From NCBI RefSeq assembly GCF_020889685.1, contig NZ_JACMYO010000012.1, positions 1 through 64,000 of the forward strand: 64,000 nucleotides of DNA, given 5' to 3'. The stretch's first letter is position 1. Every line of letters begins with the position of its first letter. Source of the DNA: Bradyrhizobium oropedii. Its GTDB lineage: Bacteria; Pseudomonadota; Alphaproteobacteria; Rhizobiales; Xanthobacteraceae. Positions 8,431 through 16,373 of this stretch are shown piece by piece. The notes below the pieces were generated by a model that was not told the origin of the DNA, made no database searches, and saw nothing but the letters and a program-made list of their open reading frames with translations. The position numbers were made by a program, and so were the translations under genes.

Positions 8431-9093
8431 ATGACCGACGACCAGGAGCCGCCCGAGAGCAAACTGACGCGCAGCAAGCAGCGCTGGGCGCGTGAAGGCA
8501 AATTCCTGACCGGCCGGGTCACGAGGCCGGAGGAGCAGCGGCTGCCGCCGGGCCAGCACCTGACGGCGGACTGGCCGGTGCTCGATCTGGGGCTGATGCC
8601 GAACGTCACGCGCGAACGCTGGCGGCTCGACGTCTACGGTGCGGTCGAACAGACGATCTACTGGAGCTGGCCGCAATTCATGGCGCAGCCGCAGACACAG
8701 TTCGTCTCGGACATTCACTGCGTCACGACCTGGTCGCGCTATGACAACCAGTGGGAGGGGCTTGCCACACGCGACCTGCTCGCCGCCTGCCAGCCGCGCG
8801 AGGATGCGCGGTTCGTCGTGCTGCATTCGTATGACGGCTATACGACCAACCTGCCGCTCGAGGATTTTGCCGCCGAAGACGCGCTGCTCGCCCATAGCTG
8901 GTCCGGCACGCCGCTCGAGCAGGAGCATGGCGGCCCGGTGCGGCTGGTGGTGCCGCATCTGTATTTCTGGAAGAGCGCAAAATGGCTGCAGCGCATCGAG
9001 TTCGTGACAGAAGATGCGCCGGGCTTCTGGGAGGTGCGCGGTTATCACAATCGCGGTGATCCCTGGGCCGAACAGCGCTATTCTGGCGACTGA
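8431..9093 (+). CDS. Sulfite-oxidase-like molybdopterin-dependent oxidoreductase
   Basis: This 220-residue protein has the sulfite oxidase/YedY molybdopterin-binding fold. The SDIHCVTTWSR segment carries Cys97, the expected molybdenum ligand. The closing EVRGYHNRGDPW motif is typical of the short cytoplasmic members of the family (YuiH-like). I see no Tat or Sec signal peptide, unlike E. coli MsrP (YedY), so it is probably cytoplasmic. It starts 12 bases after the permease stop and is probably cotranscribed with it. The natural substrate is unknown, and no haem partner subunit is next to it. Confidence 0.85.
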   Translation: MTDDQEPPESKLTRSKQRWAREGKFLTGRVTRPEEQRLPPGQHLTADWPVLDLGLMPNVTRERWRLDVYGAVEQTIYWSWPQFMAQPQTQFVSDIHCVTTWSRYDNQWEGLATRDLLAACQPREDARFVVLHSYDGYTTNLPLEDFAAEDALLAHSWSGTPLEQEHGGPVRLVVPHLYFWKSAKWLQRIEFVTEDAPGFWEVRGYHNRGDPWAEQRYSGD

Positions 9094-9121
9094 CAAACCA
9101 ACGAGATGATGGAGCCTGCCC

Positions 9122-10341
9122 GTGCCGCATGAACGCTTTCAATTCACCGGTGTCGGCGGCCATCAGCTTGCCGCCGCACTTGATACGCCCGACGGCCCGA
9201 TCAAGGCCTATGCGCTGTTCGCGCACTGCTTCACCTGCGGCAAGGACGTGCTGGCGGCCAAGCGCATCGCGGTCGCGCTCGCGGCCAAGGGCATCGCCAC
9301 GCTGCGCTTCGACTTCACCGGCCTCGGCTCCAGCGACGGCGATTTCGCCAACTCGACCTTCTCGTCGAACGTCGCCGATCTCGTGCGCGCCGCCGACCAT
9401 CTGCGCGAGACGCGCAAGGCGCCGGCGATATTGATCGGCCACAGCCTCGGCGGCGCCGCGATCCTCGCTGCCGCGGGCCAGATTGCCGAGGCGAAGGCGG
9501 TGGTCACCATCGCCGCGCCCTCCGATCCCGTTCACGTCACGCATTTCTTCAGGGACCGGATCGAGGACATCCGCGCGCAGGGGGAAGGCGAAGTGTCGCT
9601 CGCCGCCGGCCGTTCCGCATCAAGCGCGAATTCCTCGACGACGTCGCCGAGCAGAATCTGATGGCGCAGGTCAAGCAGCTGCACAAGGCGCTGCTGGTCA
9701 TGCACTCGCCGACCGACGACACCGTCGGCATCGACAACGCCACCAACATCTTCATCGCGGCCAAGCACCCGAAGAGCTTCGTGTCGCTCGCGGGCGCCGA
9801 TCATCTCCTGAGCGGCAAGCAGGATGCCGCCTATGTCGCCGACGTGATCGGCGCCTGGGCCGAGCGTTATGTCGATCTCACGCCGCAGCCCGCGGCTGAT
9901 ACCGGCAGCGCGCCTCGTAACGTCGTGGTGCAGGAGACCCGCAACGGCAAATTCCAGCAGATCGTCACCACGGGTCCGCACCGGTTGATCGCCGACGAAC
10001 CGGTCAGCGTTGGCGGCGATGACACCGGCCCCGGGCCGTATGATTTCCTGCTCACCGGACTCGGCGCCTGCACCTCGATGACGATGCGGATGTACGCCGA
10101 CCGCAAGTCGCTGCCGGTCGACCGCATCACCGTGACGCTCCAGCACAACAAGATCTATGCCAAGGATTGCGAGGAGTGCGAGACGCGCGAGGGCATGCTC
10201 GACCAGATCGACCGCGTCATCAAGATCGAGGGCGAGCTCGACGCCGACCAGCGCAAGCGGCTGATGGAGATCGCCGACAAATGCCCGGTGCACAAGACGC
10301 TGACCTCGGAGGTGCGGATCGTCACCAAGGCCGCGGAGTGA
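9122..10341 (+). pseudogene. Alpha/beta hydrolase-OsmC fusion protein, frameshifted
   Basis: The gene starts with GTG at 9122. Its first frame (9122 to about 9610) encodes an alpha/beta hydrolase with nucleophile elbow GHSLGG. The frame then shifts: [17 protein letters not shown] continues at about 9614 in the next frame and runs to 10341. The second part holds the end of the hydrolase domain (SPTDDTVGI, GADHLL) and a full OsmC domain with both redox cysteines, in GACTSMTMR and KCPVHKTL. One base missing in the GCCGCCGGCCG stretch (9601-9612) explains the break. An intact protein would be about 406 residues, a known fusion architecture. The OsmC part could still be made from ATG 9661. It is last in the P450 operon. 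Confidence 0.75.
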
Positions 10342-10429
10342 GCCTGCGGCGCAGCGAGACGGGCCGAGCCGGTGCAGCATGTCGACGGCATCCCCCGTCC
10401 CGCTTGCGGGCCATCGCAAGCGCGCGCTG

Positions 10430-10545
10430 ACAAATATCGAAAACAACCCCATGCAAAGTAGCCGGCGGCCGCCGGCGTTCGACAAGGCCACTTGACACGT
10501 CGGGCAACTCAGCAATATTCTTCTAATATTCCGAAATCTCGCAAA
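10430..10545. other. Intergenic spacer with a small AT-rich inverted repeat
   Basis: This spacer lies between the convergent ends of the OsmC-fusion gene and the MocR gene. It contains a TTGACA-like hexamer (CTTGACACG near 10492) and AATATT repeated at 10514-10519 and 10525-10530 around CTTCT. The segment resembles fragments of dispersed Bradyrhizobium intergenic sequence, but that is recollection rather than a search. I see no convincing gene in 10342-10558. Confidence 0.3.
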
Positions 10546-10558
10546 CGCCCCTCGCCGT

Positions 10559-12016
10559 CTACCCGCGCGCCGCGCGCTTGCCGGACAGGCAGTTCGCCAT
10601 GACCCGGACCGCGGCGCCGATCTCGTTCTCGCGCCAGGCGGCGAAGCCGAGCAACAGGCCGTGGTCGCGCGGCCGCTGCAGCGCGAGGCTTGACAGCGCG
10701 CGCACCTCGACGCCGGCCGCCACCAGCCGCGAGACCGCATTCTGGTCCGCGGCACCATCCCTGAAACGGGCGATCAGCTGCATCCCGCCCGGCGGGACCT
10801 CGGCGGTGAGCACCGGCGCGAGGTGCCGCGTCAGCGCCGCGGCGAGATGGTCGCGGCGCGCGCGGTAGATCCGCCGCATTCGCCTGACATGCGCGAGGAA
10901 ATGCCCGTCGGCCATGAAGTCGGTCAATGCCTCCTGGACGTGGACGGACGCAATCAGTCCGAGGTGACGCTGCGCGATCTCCATGGTCTGCGCCAATGAT
11001 GGCGGCACCACCAGATAGCCGATGCGGATATCGGCGGTCATCGCTTTTGCAAACGTGCCGAGATAGAGCACACGTCCCTCGCGATCGAGCCCCTGCAAGG
11101 CCGGCATCGGGCGGCTGTCATAGTGAAACTCGCCGTCGTAATCGTCCTCGACGATCCAGGTCTTGCCGGGCTCGGCCGCCGCCAACAGCTCGGTACGGCG
11201 CGCAACCGGCATCACCCGTCCGGTCGGATGCTGATGCGAGGGCGTCGTGAAGATAAGCTTGGGCGCGCGCGCCTCACGCATCCGCATCATGCCCCATTGA
11301 TCGAGCCTGACGCCGACGACGTCGGCGCCGGCCGCGCGAAACGCCGCCGCGGCGCCGGGATAGCCGGGATCCTCGGTCCACACCGCATCGCCGGGCGCGA
11401 CGACAGTCGCGGCGATCAGCGTCAGCGCCGCCTGCGCGGTCGGCAGGATCAGGATCTGATCGGCCTCGGCGTGGACGCCGCGGCTAACCTCGAGGTAATC
11501 GCGCAAGGCTTCGCGCAGGCTCGGCCGGTTGACCACGGTCTGGTCGTTGAAGCGGCGGCGCAGCGCGCTGCGGCGCAGGCAGCGCGCCCAGATCTGGTGC
11601 GGAAACTCGCGCGCATCCGCGAGCCCGGAACGGAGCGGCCGGAAGTTCGCCTGGTAGGACAGCGGCCAATCCGTGTCGGAGAGCTGCAAGGCCCAGGGCG
11701 ACAGCAACGGCCTGCGGGCGGCATCTCGGCGTGGCGCCGGCGCAGCCTTTGCGAACTTCGCCTCGATATCGTCTGACACCACCGGCCGCCGCCGCGCGGC
11801 GACGCGCAGATAGCCCTCGGCCGCGAGTTGCTCATAGGCATGCGTCACCGTGTTGCGCGAGACGTCGAGCTCCACCGAAAGCGTGCGGCTCGACGGCAGC
11901 ACCGCTCCACTTCTGATCCGGCCGCTCGCCATCAGCGCGCGAAGCTGCTGGGTCAGCTGCGCGGCGAGCCCGGCATCGTCCGACCGCTTCAGCTCGAGCA
12001 ATTCGGCGAGGATCAA
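10559..12016 (-). CDS. MocR/PdxR-family transcriptional regulator (GntR HTH + aminotransferase-like domain)
   Basis: This 485-residue regulator starts with a GntR-type winged helix (about 1-75, LPSSRTLSVELDVSRNTV) and continues as a fold-type I aminotransferase domain. Lys324 in YLGTFAKAM is the expected PLP-binding lysine, and EDDYDGEF (about 290-297) is also conserved. Such proteins sense PLP or amino compounds and control neighbouring transport or amine-metabolism genes. The start appears to be TTG 12016, because no ATG is in the right place and the first residues match the family. It is divergent from the DMT exporter at 12106, which is probably its target. Repeats in the spacer support autoregulation. 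Confidence 0.9.
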   Translation of the reverse strand: MILAELLELKRSDDAGLAAQLTQQLRALMASGRIRSGAVLPSSRTLSVELDVSRNTVTHAYEQLAAEGYLRVAARRRPVVSDDIEAKFAKAAPAPRRDAARRPLLSPWALQLSDTDWPLSYQANFRPLRSGLADAREFPHQIWARCLRRSALRRRFNDQTVVNRPSLREALRDYLEVSRGVHAEADQILILPTAQAALTLIAATVVAPGDAVWTEDPGYPGAAAAFRAAGADVVGVRLDQWGMMRMREARAPKLIFTTPSHQHPTGRVMPVARRTELLAAAEPGKTWIVEDDYDGEFHYDSRPMPALQGLDREGRVLYLGTFAKAMTADIRIGYLVVPPSLAQTMEIAQRHLGLIASVHVQEALTDFMADGHFLAHVRRMRRIYRARRDHLAAALTRHLAPVLTAEVPPGGMQLIARFRDGAADQNAVSRLVAAGVEVRALSSLALQRPRDHGLLLGFAAWRENEIGAAVRVMANCLSGKRAARG

Positions 12017-12062
12017 TCTGGCTCCTTCGTTCTATCCAGTCTGGCTCTTTCGATAGAGCCAG
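12017..12062. promoter_or_regulatory. Direct repeats and palindrome between MocR and DMT genes
   Basis: A 13-base direct repeat, TCTGGCTCCTTCG at 12017-12029 and TCTGGCTCTTTCG at 12040-12052, differs at one base and has a 23-base period. The second copy overlaps a perfect inverted repeat, CTGGCTCT (12041-12048) with AGAGCCAG (12055-12062). MocR proteins are known to bind direct repeats in divergent spacers, so this is a likely operator. The binding itself is inferred. Confidence 0.55.
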
Positions 12063-12105
12063 CGCGATCCTATTCACAGGCAGTGCCGCCTGCAAGGATG
12101 CCGCC

Positions 12106-13005
12106 GTGAATCAATCGCTATCTCCCGCCAAGGCCGCCGCCCTGTTCATCGTCGTGGTGCTGGCCTGGGGCATCAACTGGTCGGTGACGAAATCGCTCGT
12201 CGAGGCGGTGCCGCCGCTGTGGACCGCGTCGATCCGCAGCTGGGTCGCCCTGATCGCCCTGCTGGTGATCCTGCGTGCCAGCGGCAACCTGATCGTTCCG
12301 CGGATTGCCGATGTCCCGGTCGTGCTCAGCGTGGCGCTGCTGCATATGACGTTCTTTTCGACGCTGGTTGCCGCCGGCCTGCGCTATCTGCCGGCCAGCA
12401 AGGGCATCGTGCTGGGCTACACCACGCCGCTCTGGGTCGCACTCGCCGCGGGCGCCGCGCGAACCGAACGGCTCGGTGCGCTCAAGCTCGTCGGGGTCGC
12501 GTCGGGGCTCGCCGGCCTCTGCGTGATCCTCAACCCGGCGTCGCTGGACTGGAGCAACCTGCACGTCATCGCCGGCGCCGGCATGATCATTCTCGCCGCG
12601 ATCTGCTGGGCCGCCAACATCATCTACATCCGCTCCCACCGCTGGATCGCGACGCCGCTGCAGCTCCTGCTGTGGCAGGTGCTGGTCGCGACGCTGGTGC
12701 TGACGACGACGGCGCTGGTCACCGAGGGCGTACCCGCCGTGACATGGTCACCGCACCTCGTGCTGCTGTTCCTCTATTCCGGCTTCATCGGCACGGCGCT
12801 GGCCTATTGGGCGATGTCGATGGTCAACAAGAGCCTGCCGGCGCTGACCACCTCGCTCGGCACGACGGGGACTCCGATCGTCGGCATCGTGACGGCGGCC
12901 TTGCTGCTCGGCGAGCCGATCGACCTGTCGCTGGCGATCGCCGCGGCGCTGATCGTCGGCGGCATCGCGCTGAGCGCGCTCGCGGATGCGCCGGCGCGAG
13001 CGTAA
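12106..13005 (+). CDS. EamA/DMT-family transporter
   Basis: This 299-residue inner-membrane protein has about ten hydrophobic segments arranged as two EamA repeats. The first has LAWGINWSVTKSLVE. The second ends with LLLGEPIDLSLAIAAALIVGGI, with the conserved LGE(P) motif. Members of this drug/metabolite family usually export amino acids or small metabolites. It starts with GTG at 12106 and is divergent from the MocR regulator, a common pairing in which the regulator controls export or uptake of an amine. The exact substrate is unknown. Confidence 0.88.
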   Translation: MNQSLSPAKAAALFIVVVLAWGINWSVTKSLVEAVPPLWTASIRSWVALIALLVILRASGNLIVPRIADVPVVLSVALLHMTFFSTLVAAGLRYLPASKGIVLGYTTPLWVALAAGAARTERLGALKLVGVASGLAGLCVILNPASLDWSNLHVIAGAGMIILAAICWAANIIYIRSHRWIATPLQLLLWQVLVATLVLTTTALVTEGVPAVTWSPHLVLLFLYSGFIGTALAYWAMSMVNKSLPALTTSLGTTGTPIVGIVTAALLLGEPIDLSLAIAAALIVGGIALSALADAPARA

Positions 13006-13191
13006 TTAGGGCCCGCACTCATAGATTCGTCACGTCCGCTTCGGTCTCGGAAGCTGACGTCGAAACCGACGTCGCTGCATGTCGGCCTTGGGCCAATTGC
13101 GGTCTTCGGCCGCACCGAGTCTATGGTCCGATGCTCGTCTCTGTGCCATGCTGGCAACCGAATAGTGGGCGACAAGGTTGGGGCGCTACTC

Positions 13192-13473
13192 ATGTTTGTC
13201 ATCGAGGACGAAGCACACGCGGAACCGCAAGAAGGAAAATTCCGAACCAGAGAACAAGCGTTCGCCGAGCTAGAACGCAGGGCTGCGATCCCATGGAATG
13301 AGCCCCCCAATCGCGCACCTTGCACTAACTCGCTCAATTGCGGTCGCCGATACGAATTGGTCGAATATGACGACAGCGCGCCAACTTGGGAAGAATTGAC
13401 GCGCACGTTGATACTCGAGATTTCCGCTGCCGGGGTTCGATGGCACTCTGCTGGAAAGACTGAGAACTCCTAG
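13192..13473 (+). CDS. Conserved small protein of unknown function
   Basis: This 93-residue soluble protein begins MFVIEDEAHAEPQ and contains REQAFAELERRAAIPW, two cysteines seven residues apart (CTNSLNC), and a YELVEYD strand. I recall similar short proteins in other Bradyrhizobium genomes, but no function is known to me. ATG 13192 is preferred over a start at 13123 because the upstream codons look non-coding. It stands alone in a less GC-rich patch downstream of the DMT exporter. Alternating acidic and hydrophobic residues suggest a folded alpha/beta domain; there is no signal peptide or membrane segment. Confidence 0.6.
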   Translation: MFVIEDEAHAEPQEGKFRTREQAFAELERRAAIPWNEPPNRAPCTNSLNCGRRYELVEYDDSAPTWEELTRTLILEISAAGVRWHSAGKTENS

Positions 13474-13479
13474 CCCGCC

Positions 13480-13535
13480 AAGTCCGCTATGGGTCAAAAA
13501 GCGGATGTCCGGCGCCCCGGCGGACACGTCAGCTA
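13480..13535. repeat. Short dispersed motif, copy 1
   Basis: AAGTCCGCTATGGGTCAAA begins at about 13479. A near copy, AAGTCCGTTATGGGTCATA, begins at about 13982. Both are followed by AGC[GC] and C/G-rich sequence. The pair brackets the 13551-13910 gene and may be a remnant of a mobile or rearranged segment. Confidence 0.35.
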
Positions 13536-13550
13536 TAGGGCCAGGAGACT

Positions 13551-13910
13551 TCAGCGAGTTTCGTTTTCGATCAGCTTGACCACTTCGCTGAACTCGTTGC
13601 GTGCTGCAGCGTCCCCATCAAAATAACGCTCCCAGAAGTCGCCCCGAAACGCTGCGGGCGAGAAGAGCAGCAAATTAGCCTTGAAGGTCACTACCCAGCA
13701 TTTTGGGATCGTATCGGACACGGCTTCGAATTCGGACGACCGGGCTAGTATGGGCGTGTCAGCGTCATCGCTAATGACCCGAAATCTGCTTCCTGCCTGC
13801 TCGTCAACAAAGACCTCTAGAACAAGGTATTCTTTCCCGATGGTAAGCCACCCGCTGGTCCGCACGGGCTCTCCATGTGCATTCAACAGTCTAATACAGC
13901 GGACCTTCAT
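13551..13910 (-). CDS. Hypothetical protein
   Basis: This 119-residue protein has no function I can assign. It is predicted to be soluble: a beta-rich N-terminal half (GWLTIGKEYLVLEVFVD ... FRVISDD) is followed by WVVTFKANLLLFSP and an acidic DFWERYFDGD stretch near the C terminus. Base composition is less GC-rich than its neighbours, and both flanks carry the same short motif, so it could have been acquired. The overall look resembles small orphan immunity proteins of polymorphic toxin systems, but no toxin gene is present, so this is only an impression. It converges on the 13192 gene. Confidence 0.6.
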   Translation of the reverse strand: MKVRCIRLLNAHGEPVRTSGWLTIGKEYLVLEVFVDEQAGSRFRVISDDADTPILARSSEFEAVSDTIPKCWVVTFKANLLLFSPAAFRGDFWERYFDGDAAARNEFSEVVKLIENETR

Positions 13911-14071
13911 CCCTTGAACTCCGTCAACTTAGGCGAGCCTTCATTCATAGATTTTCTCGCAATTGCCTTACAAGACCAGTGAAGTCCGTTATGGGTCATA
14001 AGCCGCCGGCAACTACCGAACTGGGCAACTTCCGATTTATGACTGGAAGCCGACGGCTATGAGTAAACGCC

Positions 14072-15127
14072 CTAGGCCGTCGCGAGCGGCCTGACCCGCA
14101 GCGCGCCGCGCAGGCCGGCGCCGGTGCCGACCATGATGCCGGCGATGGCGATGAAGGACGACAGCGACAGCGTCGACAATCCGGTCAGCCCTTGCCCGAC
14201 CGAGCAGCCGAACGCCATCACGCCGCCCGCGCCCATCAGCGCAGCGCCGCTTGCCGAGCGCAGCATGTGCTGCGGGGAGCGGTAGCCTTCGAGCTTGAAA
14301 CGTCCGGTCGCAAGCGCCGTGACCAGGCTGCCGGCGAACACGCCGAACACGGTGACGATGCCGAAATTGAGCGTCGAGCCGGTCGACAGCATGACGTATT
14401 GCAGCGCGTCGGCGATCGGCGCGATGAAGGTGAGCGACGTCACCGGCGCCGGATTGAAGTCATCTGCGCCGAGATAGCCGGTCGCGTACCAGCCGCCCGC
14501 CACCAGCAGGCCGACGATCAGGCCGGCCGCGATCTGGCCGGGCGACTTGCGGAACGGCGCATGGGCAAAGGCGAAGATAATCAGGACGGCCGCGAGCACC
14601 GAAGCCGCCACCATCCGCGCCGGCACGGCGCCGAGGCCGGTGCTTGCCAGCAGCGCCGGCGCCGAATTGGCTGATACCGTGGCCTGCGACGCCTGCACCA
14701 TCGCAATCCGCAGCGGTGCGATCAGGCCCTTCAGCGTCATCTCGGCGAAGATGCCGAGCACGATCACGACCACGAAGGAGCGCAGATTGCCGCGCCCGAG
14801 CAGCACCAGCGCTCGCGAACCGCAGCCGTTCGACAGCACCATGCCGTAACCGAACAGAAGCCCGCCGAAGAACATCACCGGCGCCGAGAACGACGGTTGC
14901 AGATAGATCGACTTGCCGAGATCGACGAGGCCGGCGGCTGCCAGCAGCTGCGAGGCCGCGATCGCGACGCCCATCGCCAGCGCATAGGTGCGCGCCAGCC
15001 TGCCGTCGCCCTCCGCCCACCAGCCGCGCAGCCCGCTCATCATGCAGAAGCCGCTGAGCAGCCCGATCGAGCCATAGATCAGGCCGATGATGAGGGCGGC
15101 GAGGATGACCGTTGTGGCGGGGTCCAT
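14072..15127 (-). CDS. YeeE/YedE-family sulfur-compound transporter
   Basis: This 351-residue inner-membrane protein has about ten hydrophobic segments arranged as two related halves. Each half has the family's conserved cysteine motif: LSNGCGSRALV in the first and AFGCSVGQGLTG in the second. Family members such as YeeE of E. coli and thermophiles take up thiosulfate through those cysteines. Here both halves are in one polypeptide, as in the long YeeE form. ATG 15127 begins directly with the first membrane segment. There is no adjacent tusA or rhodanese gene to confirm the substrate, so sulfur transport is inferred from the family alone. Confidence 0.85.
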   Translation of the reverse strand: MDPATTVILAALIIGLIYGSIGLLSGFCMMSGLRGWWAEGDGRLARTYALAMGVAIAASQLLAAAGLVDLGKSIYLQPSFSAPVMFFGGLLFGYGMVLSNGCGSRALVLLGRGNLRSFVVVIVLGIFAEMTLKGLIAPLRIAMVQASQATVSANSAPALLASTGLGAVPARMVAASVLAAVLIIFAFAHAPFRKSPGQIAAGLIVGLLVAGGWYATGYLGADDFNPAPVTSLTFIAPIADALQYVMLSTGSTLNFGIVTVFGVFAGSLVTALATGRFKLEGYRSPQHMLRSASGAALMGAGGVMAFGCSVGQGLTGLSTLSLSSFIAIAGIMVGTGAGLRGALRVRPLATA

Positions 15128-15147
15128 GGAAGAGTCCTCAGGGGTTC

Positions 15148-15230
15148 GTCATTGCGAGCGAAGCGAAGCAATCCATATCACCACAGCGGGAGAGAATGGA
15201 TTGCTTCGTCGTTTCACTCCTCGCAATGAC
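15148..15230. repeat. Palindromic intergenic repeat, family A copy 2
   Basis: This copy has the same GTCATTGCGAG ... CTCGCAATGAC arms as the copy at 2242. It lies between the MDR oxidoreductase gene stop and the transporter start; both genes read on the minus strand with the transporter downstream. Confidence 0.85.
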
Positions 15231-15236
15231 GGTGGA

Positions 15237-16271
15237 TTACGGTCGCAATATCACGCGGTCGCGCGACGAGCCTGCCACGGCAACGAACGCCGCCTTGGCC
15301 CGTTCCAGCGGATAGATCGCGCTCGGCCTGATCGGAAACGGCTTCAGATGCCCGCCGGCAAAACCCGGTGCAAGCTCGCGCAGCACCTCGCCGGTCGCAA
15401 CCGACGACAGCGCCAGCGTGTCGATGCCGACATAGGTGTGCTGCCCGCGATAGAATTCGAGGATGTTGAACTGGACGATGCGGTCGACCGCCGCGATCAG
15501 GATCTGGCGGCCGCGCAACGCCAGCGACTTGTGCGCGGCCTGGAAATAGGGATCGCCGACCGTGTTGTAGACGATGTCGGCGCCCTTGCCGCCGGTCAGC
15601 TCGCGCACGCGCGCCGCAACATCAGTTGTAGAGGCATCGATCACCTCGACTGCTGAATTGCTGTGGCCCTCATAGGGCTCGCTCTTGCGCACCACGCCGA
15701 TCACGCGCGCACCGTGCCAGCTCGCGATCTGCACCGCGGCTTGCCCGACCTTGCCGTTGACGCCCATCACCAGCACGGTCTCGCCCGCCTTCGGAACGCC
15801 CGCGCGGCGCAGGCCTTCCATCGCGGTGACGAAGGGCACGCCGATCCCGGCGGCTTCATCCCAGGAAATGCCGGCGGGTTTCTCCACCACGGCATCGGCC
15901 TCGACCACGAGATGCGTGGCGTGGGTGCCGTCCCGCCGGATGCCGAGATCGCCGGATGAGCCGAACACCTCGCGCCCAATGAAGTCAGCGGGGCCGTCGA
16001 TCACGACACCGGCGTAGTCGCGGCCCGAGGTTCGCGGGAAGACGGCATAGGGCATCAGTCCGGTCGCGGCCTTGACGTCGGACGGATTGACCGCCGCCGC
16101 CTTCACCTCGATCAGGACGTCGCTATCCCCGCGCGAAAGTGCATGGGTCTCGACAACAGGCGCGACCGCCGCTGCGTTCTCTGCCTTCGCCAGCAGGCGG
16201 ACGCAACGGGCGTCGACAGGATGACGATGTGCTTGCGGGGCCGACGGCATGAGCAGTCCAGTCTCGGTCAT
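15237..16271 (-). CDS. MDR-family NADP-dependent oxidoreductase (quinone-oxidoreductase type)
   Basis: This 344-residue medium-chain dehydrogenase/reductase has a GroES-like N-terminal domain (AAAVNPSDVKAATG) and a Rossmann domain (VLVMGVNGKVGQAAVQIA). The catalytic zinc ligands of alcohol dehydrogenases are not evident, so it is likely a zinc-free quinone or enone reductase. The GGKGADIVYNTVGD motif is typical. ATG 16271 (MTETGLLMPS) is the preferred start; ATG 16250 (MPSAPQ) is a second possibility. The gene upstream on the same strand is the amidase that ends the paa cluster, about 100 bases away. The physiological substrate is unknown. Confidence 0.85.
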   Translation of the reverse strand: MTETGLLMPSAPQAHRHPVDARCVRLLAKAENAAAVAPVVETHALSRGDSDVLIEVKAAAVNPSDVKAATGLMPYAVFPRTSGRDYAGVVIDGPADFIGREVFGSSGDLGIRRDGTHATHLVVEADAVVEKPAGISWDEAAGIGVPFVTAMEGLRRAGVPKAGETVLVMGVNGKVGQAAVQIASWHGARVIGVVRKSEPYEGHSNSAVEVIDASTTDVAARVRELTGGKGADIVYNTVGDPYFQAAHKSLALRGRQILIAAVDRIVQFNILEFYRGQHTYVGIDTLALSSVATGEVLRELAPGFAGGHLKPFPIRPSAIYPLERAKAAFVAVAGSSRDRVILRP

Positions 16272-16373
16272 GAAGCGCGCTGCAAACGCGCACGGATGGT
16301 GGCGGCCGGGTAGCCTCCCGCCATGACTAATCGACTGACCGATCAATTCAAGGGGCTTGTTGGGCCGGCAAGC

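Noticed and set aside
10514..10530. AATATT repeat near 10514 as a terminator.
   Set aside because: The stem is only six A/T pairs with no T run, so it is too weak for a terminator.
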